Shown here: positions 37,316 through 47,470 of the stretch, one piece after another
Layout: every line of letters begins with the position of its first letter
Numbering within the stretch: the first letter of the stretch is position 1
Assembly: GCA_963920665.1 (NCBI GenBank)
Contig: OY987265.1
Location: 33,981,001 to 34,045,000, forward strand
DNA from: Straminergon stramineum
Taxonomy: Eukaryota; Streptophyta; Bryopsida; Hypnales; Calliergonaceae
Length of the DNA stretch: 64,000 nucleotides
Reading direction: 5' to 3'
The notes under the pieces: model-generated
What the model was told of the DNA's origin: nothing
The model's input: the letters and a program-made list of their open reading frames with translations, nothing else
Database searches by the model: none
Program-made: the position numbers and the translations under genes

Positions 37316-39250
37316 TCAAACTTTGCACCATGAATGCAAAACCTCGCCGGAGGGGTTCATGAAGACGAACACCATGACTGCAGTCCAGAAGATCAAGGTG
37401 ACCCACGACAGCATCTCGTAAGGCACCACGCCCCAGGACCATTTCGGCTCGCCATCCGCCTCCGTGAACTGTGGCACCCCTTCGGCATTAAACCTAATGA
37501 GCGTCTTCCGATCCGCAGGCTTGAAGTTGGGTGAGAATGCCAGATACGCGATTGGAACGAACATGTGCGCTGAGACTGAAACCAGGAAGATGGACAAGCC
37601 GACGGCGAGAAACGTCTCGTCGCAGTCGCGCGTGACGAACGCGTTGGCGGCGCGGGCGCAGACTACGGTCATGGCGACGATTATGAACGCGAGGTGCCAC
37701 TTCACCTGCGCGTACTTCGTGATCCATCTCTGAAAGGCACCCGATTGCTTCGCTGTGGCTGCTGCGTTCCGATCAACGTTGCTGGAGGGCACGAATTCGA
37801 ACGTGGATTTGAAGTTGCTCAAGGATTCCACGCACATTTTCATGAAATAGGGCGTCATCCACCAGAAGTAGGACTCCTCACGGTTGCGTATCATGACGCC
37901 TTGGGGGACATGGAACCAGACCACGATCCAGGAGAGTCGGAGCGAAACAAGGTAGAGCGTGAGATTTTTGATGAGTTTGACGTTTTCACGATCCGTTCCA
38001 ATCGAGATTTGCCAGTTGAAGGCGAGAGCGGCCAGGAAGGTCCCCATCAGCAACGCATTTGCGAAAGAGACGAAGTAGTAGGACGTGTGATTGATATAGA
38101 AAAGCTTTTGGAGGAAGTTGAGCTGGCTTCCTGGGCCCAAACATACTCTCCAAGTCGCGCACCATTGCTGGATGGCGCCCTTTCCCCAGCGCGTTCTCTG
38201 CTTCACGTATCCCTCGAAAGTCCATGGCGTGAGCCCGATTTGCAACTTCTCATCTACGTACACGGACTCGTAGCCGCGGTTGAAGAGCGTGTATGCCGTC
38301 ATGGTGTCCTCGGTGATGGATTGCGGCTGGAAACCGCCGATCTCATCCAAATGCTTGCGCCGGAAGAGCGTCCCCGTGCCGACACAAGTAGCCGTGCCCA
38401 CGCTGTCTCTGTTGGGGAGAATCCTGTGATAGCCCATGATGCAGGAGTCGTTCAAGGGGTCGCCGATGGGGAGGTTGTAAAACGCTTGAGGTACCTGGAC
38501 GAACGTCACGTCGGCGGAGCTCACAATGTGCGGCAAGAGGCGACGCAAGTACGACGGATGGAGAATCATGTCAGCGTCCATCATGACGACGTACTCCGAG
38601 TTGGAATATGTGAGCCCGTTGTTCATGTTGCCGCACTTGAAGTTGTGGGGCACCCCTTTGAACTTCTGCCGGCGAATGTACACTAGTCTGGGGGTCTTAG
38701 CGCTCATGCCATCGCACCACTCGCGAAGCTCGTCGTCGCCGCCGTCGTCCAGGACGAAAACCTTCACCAGATCGGAGGGGTAGTCCATCGCGAGCGCGGC
38801 CTTGACAGCCTCCACGGGGACTTCCGTGGGCTCCTTGCAACACGGAATGAAAATATCCACCGTGGGGATGTTCTTTTGGGAGGTGTCGAGGTATCCCAGG
38901 TCTGGACGACAACTGGGCGGCAGCACATGGTCGATGGCACCCAACATGGCGGTGAAGAGGTACACACATTCACAGAGTAGGAGAATGATCAGCCATGAAC
39001 TTTGCAGCAACTCTTTGGGGTACAAGGAATAGAGAAAGAATTTGTACGCCAGGTAGTTGATCTGCATGGCGAGCGCTAATAACGTCACGGCACTGTAGAG
39101 AGCGTGACGCTTGAGTCTTCGGTAATGCTGTCCCGAAAAGCGTCTTCGGGGATGCAATCTGACATTGTTGCTGCTGTCGTCCACTACGATTTCGATGTCC
39201 TCAGTGACCTTGATGGCCTTATACTCGACCTCCTCCTTCGTCCACCCCAT
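37316..39250 (-). CDS. GT2 processive glycan synthase, cellulose-synthase-like, 644 aa
   Basis: Membrane glycosyltransferase of family GT2, expected to polymerise a beta-glycan from a nucleotide sugar. Visible in the protein: two N-terminal membrane segments (about 50-75 and 86-107), a cytosolic GT-A domain with DDG at 168-170, DAD at 225-227, TED at 313-315 and QRTRW at 351-355 (the D,D,D,QxxRW signature), then about five more membrane segments (390-412, 428-448, 517-540, 546-572, 611-632). It lacks the RING-like zinc finger, plant-conserved region and class-specific region of seed-plant CESA. It therefore looks closer to bacterial or fungal-type synthases and the GT2 arabinoglucan synthase known from moss; that assignment is inference. 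The start at 39250 is chosen because this ATG and the following sequence are conserved in the partial paralogue at 1-383. The frame stays open 55 codons further to 39415, but that extension is broken in the paralogue. Single exon, GC-rich against AT-rich flanks. Confidence 0.9.
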   Translation of the reverse strand: MGWTKEEVEYKAIKVTEDIEIVVDDSSNNVRLHPRRRFSGQHYRRLKRHALYSAVTLLALAMQINYLAYKFFLYSLYPKELLQSSWLIILLLCECVYLFTAMLGAIDHVLPPSCRPDLGYLDTSQKNIPTVDIFIPCCKEPTEVPVEAVKAALAMDYPSDLVKVFVLDDGGDDELREWCDGMSAKTPRLVYIRRQKFKGVPHNFKCGNMNNGLTYSNSEYVVMMDADMILHPSYLRRLLPHIVSSADVTFVQVPQAFYNLPIGDPLNDSCIMGYHRILPNRDSVGTATCVGTGTLFRRKHLDEIGGFQPQSITEDTMTAYTLFNRGYESVYVDEKLQIGLTPWTFEGYVKQRTRWGKGAIQQWCATWRVCLGPGSQLNFLQKLFYINHTSYYFVSFANALLMGTFLAALAFNWQISIGTDRENVKLIKNLTLYLVSLRLSWIVVWFHVPQGVMIRNREESYFWWMTPYFMKMCVESLSNFKSTFEFVPSSNVDRNAAATAKQSGAFQRWITKYAQVKWHLAFIIVAMTVVCARAANAFVTRDCDETFLAVGLSIFLVSVSAHMFVPIAYLAFSPNFKPADRKTLIRFNAEGVPQFTEADGEPKWSWGVVPYEMLSWVTLIFWTAVMVFVFMNPSGEVLHSWCKV

Positions 39251-40084
39251 CGCGGAAGGAATGCCTGCCACCACAAGCGCAACAGAACGCACTTGGCGAC
39301 AGCTCACTGCCTCAAATCGCTTCCACAGCAAATGGCGGCCATGAACGAAACCAAAACAACACCTTCCCTTGCATGCACTCAACTCTAAACTCAATCTCCC
39401 GTGGCGCAATTGCAACCGAAAGAATCACAAGATGTTACAATCGACAAGTCAGATGTTTACAGATCATCAAATTGACAACCCTCTGAGCTGCAACATGCTC
39501 CTTGCGTTAGGGTTCAGAGCGCGCACGTACTGCAACCACAGAGTCCCAGTCCCACCAGCTCCGCAGTACCTCACCTCAACCTCACTCGATTCCCCAGCTC
39601 AAATAATCACTACAGAATCTCCAACTTCCCCGGTTACTAAACACATTCCCCCTACCATTTGAGCTTCGTCAGCAATCTCCCATGGCATTACGTACTCAAT
39701 CTCACCGCTCACCGCTCTAGCCAATCCACAAAATTTGACCAAATCTGAAACTCTCCCGGCTACTGAAGTCAAAGGAAAGAGCGGCCTACAAACGAATGCC
39801 TGCTACGACACAGCTCAAAATCCACTGGAGCTAGCCGCTTTGACGAAGAGACGCATTGACAGAGAGCTGCAGGCATGGCGAGGTTATTGAGAATTGCTCA
39901 ATCTGCATGACAGATTGAGCAAAGTTACTGAGGATCAATTCTCAATCAAGTCTCCACTCTCGATAGGTCCGCTGGACTGGCGGAAAAGAAAATTTAAAAT
40001 AGTTTTTTAACTTGAGTTTTCTACAGGAGACAATTGGAGGCCGAACTTGCAATGTGTGGTTCGAGGTTAACAAATGGGTTTTGT

Positions 40085-40659
40085 TTAACCCTAAGCGTTC
40101 CGACGTCCATTTTCTGGACGATGAACAAATTGAATTTCAAGTTTCATCCTCGAACTGGTTGGATGAAAGTTATTGTAATTTGTGGAGATACCTTATCAAA
40201 TTATTATCCTAAGGGTTGGATTTGGTGGTATTAGAGTAAATATTTTTCTAAAATTACAAATGTGCAAGTATGTCAAGTGGTCAAATTGCATTGACTTTAG
40301 TTCAAAAGTGGATTTGCCAAAATGAGGTCATAGATGTTAGGAACCCAAAAATTTCAAAAAATCACCATGTGAAGAGAACCTCTTTTCAAATCCATTCCAA
40401 TAAATTGTACTAAAAAAATGATAATATTTTACTTGCAATCGAATTTTGCAAGAATTTTGGAATTTTTCTCTCAAAATTTATAAAAAAATATTGGTGATAG
40501 CATTGGTGAATCTAATCATACAGATGGAATCTAGAAATCAAAATTTACTACTTTTATTTGTATATCAATTCTAAAATATGCTTTCAAATTAAACTTTATA
40601 ATGATTTCTCTCAAATCGTCAATTCTGGAGATGATTCGATCTAAACGTTCAGGAATTAA
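40085..40659 (-). mobile_element. TTAA element family B, copy 1 (575 bp)
   Basis: TTAACCCTAAGCGTTCCGAC at the left; the right end at TTAA 40656-40659 is degenerate. Same length as, and reversed relative to, 45630-46204. It carries the CCATTTTCTGGAC motif near its left end. Confidence 0.8.
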
Positions 40660-41564
40660 CCCCTAAAGGACCAAACTCTATTTTTTGGCTACACATCCAT
40701 TTGGGGCAACTCACTACAAATGGAGGTTGTTGTTGTTGTTTTCTTTGAAATTTTCTCACAATATGTGCTCAATGAGTAGCTTTAGGGCCCAAAAATATTC
40801 ATAACTTTTGACTACATAGTTAGAAAGTTACGGCATGATATGTAATTTTCATTGATCTTCGGGCAGTCCAAAAATTTCTTTAAATTTTTCTAGATTTATA
40901 TATATATATATGAATAGCTTTGAATCATTCCATTTTGATTAATGAAATGAAAGTTATAAGGAGTTCTAGTTTGTGGGCAGTTTCAGATTCTCTACTCTAA
41001 AATAAACTTTGATGCCATTTATGTAACTCAATTTTCAATATTTTTGGAAAAAAATAAAATCATAAGATGTAGATTTTTTATTACAACATTACAACCATTG
41101 GGATTGACATTTTTCAATTCCATAATTAAATCCTTAACAATTTAGTATTTTGAATCATTCTCTACTTCTTTGTACTTACTATTTTTTTCCTATATGTTGT
41201 CCACTTCCAAATGATCTGAAATTTTTCAAGCATGTAAACAACTTTCCTTGAAAAATGAATTTAAAGAATAACCACCATTTTGGAATTTTTTTCATAGAAA
41301 TGTGGCCTTGTGAAGTGCAGCTGCCCATTTTTTCACAGGGCCAAGAAAAGGATTTTTATCACTTCAAATGCTAATATCTTACTATCTACATGGTGGAAAT
41401 TTCTGAATTTTTTCTTCACATCTTCTCAAATTAGCATTCTACAAGATCTTATGGTTACATGTGTCCAGAAATGTTTTTTTTCCTAAAATTAGGTACTTGT
41501 AATAGAAATGACAGTTTTGGAGCATTTTTGGAGAAAACATAGTTCGAAACATTTTAGGTGTTAA
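40656..41564 (-). mobile_element. TTAA element family C, copy 2 (909 bp)
   Basis: TTAACCCCTAAAGGACCAAA at the left and ATTTTAGGTGTTAA at the right; reversed relative to 53457-54409. The left TTAA is shared with element B. Copy 1 of the duplication lacks both (near 1328-1350). Confidence 0.8.
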
Positions 41565-41709
41565 GGTACTAAAGTTCACTCATGAATCAATTATTTGCAA
41601 GTTCCGTTTCTTGAATAGTGTAACTTAGGATCTATTGGATTGTTGGATTGGTAAAAAATGTAACCAGTGTCTGAATTTCAATGGTCCTCAAATTCAATGC
41701 TAGGGATGA

Positions 41710-43034
41710 TGTATTATGCCCCTATTTCCTCAGGGTGCCCAAAGTGCCTTAGTGAGCAAGGGGGAGCGTGGAGGTGACTTCCTAAGCCTTACAATAATCA
41801 AAGAAGGGAGAAATGAGAGACTCCTGAGCAAACAAGTCGTAGTAGCGCCCTGGATAATTAGATAATGGTAGTATATCATACATGCTTGGAAATCTCTTGA
41901 GAAGATGCTACTAACCGTCCAAAGAACGCATGATTTGGACTAGTAGGCTAGAAGTTATGGCCTTCCAAAGGGAGGGCACCAGAACACTTAAGGGCTAGGA
42001 GTGAGGGGTTCCCAAAGAATCATCTAACAAAGTATATCATGTAGCATATAATTAGAAAGCTATGAAGACGAGGAAGCTAGAATGTCAAGCTTTAAGAGGT
42101 TCTAAGATAAGAACCAGAAGTTATGGCCAAGAGAAGGGTTGTGGTGAAGGTGTGACATCGCTCCCAGTGTATCCGAATCTTTGGAGGGCTATAACATTGT
42201 GAGAACTTGTCCAAATGGGACAAGTGAGCAATCCATTGGCATCTACTCGTTGCGTAGAAATCTAGAATAGGCTCGCATATGTGCTTTGGAGCCCTAAACA
42301 CAAAGTTACGCTATTTAGAAGTTTGGGAGTCCAAACAAAGTTGGAACTTAGTAATTTCGGTTGAAAATTGGCGATTTCGGTTGGAAATGGGTGGTCTTTC
42401 AAAATCCAAGAGGATTTAGGAAGTTCCTTTGACCCTCAAAGGGGGTATCTACCAAATACCACAGAGAGTATTGTAGGAGGGATTGGTCTCCCTCCTCACT
42501 CTCTTTTGGAGCTTTAGTGAGTCCCAGTGATTCAAAGTTCGTGATGTAACTTCACCAACGGCTTCAATGCACCATGGGACATTTGTGCAGGTATCTTGGG
42601 GGACAAGTTGGATGGAGTCCCACTCCTTGCTAGGCCATTTGCGATGTGTCTTAAGTTGTGATTCTCAATTAGTTTTGGTGTGAAAGTAGCAAATACACAA
42701 TGGGCCTAGTATAGAGTGGGGTGATAACCAAAGGCAGTTAGGACCATAGTAAGTAGTGCCACTACAACTCCTAACATAGTAGGGTTGAAGTTCCATCCCA
42801 TGTCACCAAGTGATATGTCAAATGTCACATGTAGAGTGCATGCTACTAGTCCCTGGAACTAAGACTTAGCAATGTGAATTGAAAATGAGAATTAATGTTG
42901 TGGGTGCATGGCATGTGGAATAGTAGTTAATTTGAGTCCAAGTGATACTAAAATTAAAGCATGAGGATCCCCACAAGCTGTGAAGGGCCTATAATGGTTG
43001 TTTGGAGTTGTAAGGGGTTACTAGGGCCACGACA
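41710..43034 (+). mobile_element. Solo LTR, family LTR1 (1325 bp)
   Basis: Starts TGTATTATGCCCC and ends GGGCCACGACA. Flanks GGATG and CGATG look like a diverged 5-bp target duplication. Duplication copy 1 has the empty site at about 1465-1475 (GCATCGACGTTTATT). No internal retrotransposon sequence, so a solo LTR. Confidence 0.85.
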
Positions 43035-44040
43035 CGATGCTTAGTAGGCTGGGAGGTTTCACCCTAAGCTTAGCTTCTAATTAGACTTATTTATTTGGCA
43101 CATCATCATTCCAACCTTGCAAGTCTAGCATTCTAGCATTCTATGACCATGTTGGGAGTCCAAGGAATCTATGCTCTAAAATTAAGGTTGGGTGTTTAGG
43201 AGTGTTGGAGACTTGGAGTGGGTGGGTAACAAGGCAACTACTATAGTTGACCAAAAAAATTTATGCCAAATGAATGACATTGAATAAGTAGAACACATTT
43301 GCACTCCTAGTACTAGGTTTGGAGTGGATGCTTTGATTAGTTAGGATTGTCAAAGATTCTTCCTCTATTCAAAAGTGTAAACATTTATTGTCAACTTTGA
43401 CTAACCTTCAACACCTCATCTCAGAATATGAATGGCTATGGAAGGCTTGATAAATTGTCAATAAAAGAATCTATTGGGAAAAGACATTGAAAGAATATCA
43501 TTGTGTAAATTCATCATTTGATTTGTTTTAGATTGCATGTGTGTTTACTTCATGGATGATCCTACTATCAATGATTCGCACTCTATAGTTAGATGAAATT
43601 TAGAAGTGAACACATGCTTGTTTTTAGTCTAATTCTAATTACCATATTTTATTTTTTCTTTGAATTCCTCTAGTACTTGAGTATACTTAATAATAATTGA
43701 AATGCATCCTACATTCCTAAACTATTTGAGCCTCTGTGGATTCAAATTTTAGTCAATTCAAACTTTAGAGGTATAGATCAAGAGATATTGAGATAGTAAG
43801 TTGATCATGAGTTCATGCAAATTTGAAAGTTGTAGGTGAAAGAAAATGAAATACTCCCTATGTGATTTCTATAATAGTAGTCCTTTTTGTAATAATGAAA
43901 GTATTAAGGATTATTTGGACAATGATTTATTATTGCAATTCTTGTTGGAATGTCTTCATTTTACTTACAAATAGCTTGTCTCTAACCTCCCAATCTTTGA
44001 AAAATATGTAAGTTGACAAATAGCTTCTCCTAGGTACCTA

Positions 44041-44236
44041 CACTAAATAGGGGGATAATAAGGACCTATACTAATTAATTGACATTTCACACTATAGAAA
44101 TATCTACCTTTATTGTACAATACATCATTATTAGTTATTGAAGTGTCCAAGGGATGTACATCATATTTCAAACATCTACAGTTTTCTACAATAAGTCCCT
44201 TTAATTTTTTGGTCCTCTTAATACCCCTATTTAGTG
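44041..44236. mobile_element. TA-flanked MITE family G (196 bp)
   Basis: CACTAAATAGGGG at the left and CCCCTATTTAGTG at the right, TA on both sides (44039-44040, 44237-44238). Empty site GGTATCTAGATAGC in copy 1 near 2463. Short Tc1/mariner-like element. Confidence 0.85.
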
Positions 44237-44278
44237 TAGATAGCATATTTGGGTGCTATTAGGCTGATCTACCTTATG

Positions 44279-44507
44279 TTAACCCCTAAATGACGTAGCA
44301 AACGTTTTTTGTCCAATGAATGATAAGGAATTCTCCTGTATAGGAGAGAATTGCAACTATTCATCCTTGGAATTAGGGGTGGAAAGGAGAGATCTTCTAC
44401 AATAGTTTGACTCCCAATGAGTATTTTTGGTTTTCTAAAGTGAATGATGTCACACCGTTCCAAAAAGCATGATTTCCATGGTCACTAGCCTGGTGTTCAA
44501 GGGTTAA
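44279..44507 (-). mobile_element. TTAA element family E, inverted copy
   Basis: TTAACCCCTAAATGACG to TGTTCAAGGGTTAA, about 229 bp; reverse orientation of the next element, with which it shares TTAA 44504-44507. Confidence 0.8.
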
Positions 44508-44732
44508 CCCTTACATGACGAATTGGTGATTGTTGAAATACTCCCTTCTGGAACTGCGTGACATCATCTACTTTATAAAATCCAAAAATATTCATTGGAA
44601 GTCATACTACTATAGAAGACCTACACTTTTCTCACAAAATTCCAAAGATGAATAGTCGAAGTTTTGTCCTACATAGAGAGATTCTTTGTCATCCATCGGA
44701 AAAAAATATCCATGTCAAAGTTTAAGGGTTAA
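44504..44732 (+). mobile_element. TTAA element family E, direct copy
   Basis: TTAACCCTTACATGACG to GTTTAAGGGTTAA. The interior matches the E unit at 3887-4105. Absent from copy 1 near 2512. Confidence 0.8.
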
Positions 44733-44889
44733 GTTCACACTGCCAAACTGGAGACGCACCAGTGCATGTTCTACAATGGGGGGAAATTGATTTCTCAATA
44801 GTGCCATAGGAGTCACCCTTGGTAAATATGAGTTGGCATTTTCCATTTTCCATGCATTTATTTTTCTCAACTGGCATGTTCATTTGGAA

Positions 44890-45344
44890 ATATATTTTTT
44901 TGACATAAAGGAAACAGACTTTCATTTCAATTTTTATTTTTTTTGACACAAATGAAACGGAATTTCATTGCTGAGAATAGTACAATAATACAATAAGGTA
45001 GGAGGCTCGAACTCTGACTGGGCATTAAAAGCAATCAAAACTCAAAGGTACATTTTGTTTTTTGCAATGTACCAGTTCTACACATTTCAAGTGGTGGTCG
45101 CTTTTGATGACCTCAAAAGACCACTTTTTTTCAACTTCAGAAATTCTTAACTTATTCCACAAAGCTCCAAAAAATATGGAACGACTTGGGTTAGATGCCA
45201 ATTTCACTTGTCTTTCTAGGAAAATTTACTGAAAATTGTTTTAAGGAAGTTAGCTTCCCCTAAAAGGCAATCAGCCCTTACGTGCACGGTTTATGAGCCT
45301 CCTACCTTACCTCCAGCCACAAGTGGCCTGGAGGGGCAAAGGGA
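44890..45344 (-). mobile_element. SINE-like retroposon, longest copy (about 455 bp)
   Basis: Read on the minus strand it has CCACTTGTGGCTGGAGG, later GAGTTCGAGCCTCC (like a tRNA B box) and the GAAATTCCGTTTCATTTG 3' block with an A-rich tail, partly duplicated. ATTTGG flanks both sides. The empty site is in copy 1 near 2770. Confidence 0.6.
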
Positions 45345-45460
45345 ATTTGGCAGGTTTGCAATTCCTGTTGAGTGCTGACTGGACAGACTAGAAAGCATTG
45401 TTCATTTTCTGACGTAATTAAAACCCTAACTTACACGATATTGAGAGAATCTTCAGGAAA

Positions 45461-46219
45461 ACTGAATAGGAGTATTAAGGGGACCAAACAAATTAAAGGG
45501 ATTGATTGTGGAAAATTGTAGATGTGTGAAACATGATGTACATTCGCTGGACACTTCAGTAACTACTGCTGTACAATAAAGGTAGATATTTCTATAGTGT
45601 GAAATGTTGATTAATGAGTATGGGTCCCCTTAACCCCTAAACATCCGGATTCATCTCCATAAATGACAATTTGAGAAAAATCATTAGAAAGTGCTATTTG
45701 GAAGCATATTTTGGAATTGAAATGCGAATAGAAGTTGTAGATTTTGATTTGTAGATTCCATCTGTACGATGAGATTCACCAATGCTATCAATCTTTTTTA
45801 ATAAATTTTCAAAGAGAAATTCCAAAATTCCTTCAAAATTTGATTGCAAGTAAAATATTATCATTTTTTTAGTACAATTTGTTGGAATGGATTTGAAATG
45901 AGGTTCTCTTCACATGGTGATTTTTTGAAATTTTTGTGTTCCTCCTATCTATGACTTCATTTTGGCAAAACCAATTTTGAACTAAAGTCAATGCTATTTG
46001 ACCACTTGACATACTTGCACATTTGTAATCTAAGAAAAATATGTACTCTAGTAACACCAAAATCCAACCATTAGATAGGATAACAACTTGATAATATATC
46101 TCCACAAATTAGAATAACTATCATCCAAGTAGTTATGAGGATGAAACTCTAGTTTTAATCTATTCACTGTCTAGAAAATGGACGTCGACACATTTAGGGG
46201 TTAATACCCCTATTCAATG
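45461..46219. mobile_element. MITE family G copy interrupted by element B
   Basis: ACTGAATAGGAGTATTAAGG at the left, CCCCTATTCAATG then TA at the right. Removing B (45630-46204) and one TTAA leaves a G element like 44041-44236. Confidence 0.75.
45630..46204 (+). mobile_element. TTAA element family B, copy 2 (575 bp)
   Basis: TTAACCCCTAAACATCCGG and CGACACATTTAGGGGTTAA. Inserted in CCCCTTAATACCCC of MITE G; the other G copy shows the same site uninterrupted (CTCTTAATACCCC, about 44218-44227). Confidence 0.9.
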
Positions 46220-46288
46220 TAGTACTGAACTAACCTTAAGGTAGGTAATGGTTCCAAACTACCACTTTTTTTACTTATGCACCTAGTT

Positions 46289-47470
46289 TGTCACGACCCT
46301 CATCACAAGGCGTGCCCGTGCCACCTTGGTGAGCAAGGGGGACATTGGGGGTGACTCCCCAAGCCTTGCAAGAGATGAGGTGAGGGGGACTAGGAGTCCC
46401 GAGCGATCAGAGCGATGTAGCGCTCTGATCCGGACGAATTTGGGGGCGTGTGATACATGCTTGGAAAGGTCTTGAGAAGACGCTTCCAGCCGTCCAAAGA
46501 ACGCGAGATTTGGACTTGCGAGTCAAAAGTTATGGGCGTTCAAAGTTCGGGGTGTCCCGGTCGCGCCGGGAGCGCCCTGGTCGCGCCAGGAGTGCCCTGG
46601 CCGCGCCGGGAGTGCCCTGGCCGCGCCGGGAGTGTCCCGGCCGCGGCGGGAGTGTCCCGAATCTTTGGAGGGCGATATCTTTGCGAGTACTTGTCCGAAT
46701 GGAGCAAGTGAGTAGTCCATCGGCATCTACGCGTCGCGTAGATGTCGAAAATGGGGTCGCATGTGCGATTTGGATCCCGGACCGCAAAGTTATGCCGGGT
46801 GGAAGTTCGGGAGTCCCAAAGTAGCGCGAATCGGGAGAAATGGGTGGTCTTCCAAGATGGGGTGCATCTTGGGGGTTCCCGGTGACCTCTAGTATGGGGG
46901 GGGCTGCCGAATCCCGCAGAGAGTACTATGAGGAGGGGTGGTCTCCCTCCTCACTCCCGGATGGTGCCATGGTGAGCCCAAGTGGCCCCGGGTGGTGGGG
47001 TTAGTGTTGGAGCCTCACCACCACTTGTGTGTTACCATGGAGTGCTTGGGCACTCCTTGATACCGGTTGGGTGGTGTCCCACTCTACACTAGGCCATGGT
47101 GTGAGTCCCGTTGGGTGAGTCCCGATTAGTGAGTCCCGAAATGAGTTGGGTTGGGCCTAGTGGGGAGTTGGGTCCCATTCAAGGGCGGTTAGCACCGGTG
47201 GGAGTAGTGCCTCACCGATTGCTTGGACATCAATGGAAGTTCCGCCCCATGTCATCAAATGACATGCCCGGTGTCTTGTGGGAGTTAAGGATTAGAAGGA
47301 AAGGATTGGGAGTCACGGAGGAATGGGGAACCCCGTGACTTGGGTTGGAACCTAACATTGTGGGTGCGTGGCATGTGCAGTGTTAGGAGAGCGTGAACCT
47401 TAGTGGCACTAAGGTGCTAAGTGTTTGGAAAGTGAGCTTAAGGTGGTAAGTGTCACTAAGGGGCGCAACA
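46289..47470 (+). mobile_element. Solo LTR, family LTR1 (1182 bp), young
   Basis: Starts TGTCACGACCC and ends GGGGCGCAACA, flanked by a perfect TAGTT duplication (46284-46288, 47471-47475). Copy 1 shows the single TAGTT at about 4861-4865. It is rich in CpG where the other LTR1 copies have TG or CA, as expected for a more recent insertion. TATA-like ACTATGAGGAGG near 46925. Confidence 0.92.
46554..46653. repeat. 20-bp GC-rich tandem repeat, five units, inside the LTR
   Basis: Five consecutive units of GCCCTGGCCGCGCCGGGAGT with minor changes; no comparable array in the other LTR1 copies. Confidence 0.9.

Noticed and set aside
37694..38686. 330-codon plus-strand open frame
   Set aside because: Lies antisense to the GT2 synthase; its openness comes from the GC-rich codon pattern of the real gene and it has no domain.
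39251..39415. 55-codon N-terminal extension of the GT2 protein
   Set aside because: Open here, but the paralogue at 1-383 is frame-broken just upstream of the shared ATG, so the downstream start is preferred.
40085..40100. TTAACCCTAA as an interstitial telomere repeat
   Set aside because: Occurs once per site as part of inverted element ends; no tandem TTTAGGG array.
44890..45344. tRNA gene near the B box-like GAGTTCGAGCC
   Set aside because: No cloverleaf partner sequences; it belongs to the SINE-like element.
46450..46824. 124-codon frame in GC-rich DNA
   Set aside because: Falls within the solo LTR and its 20-bp tandem repeat.
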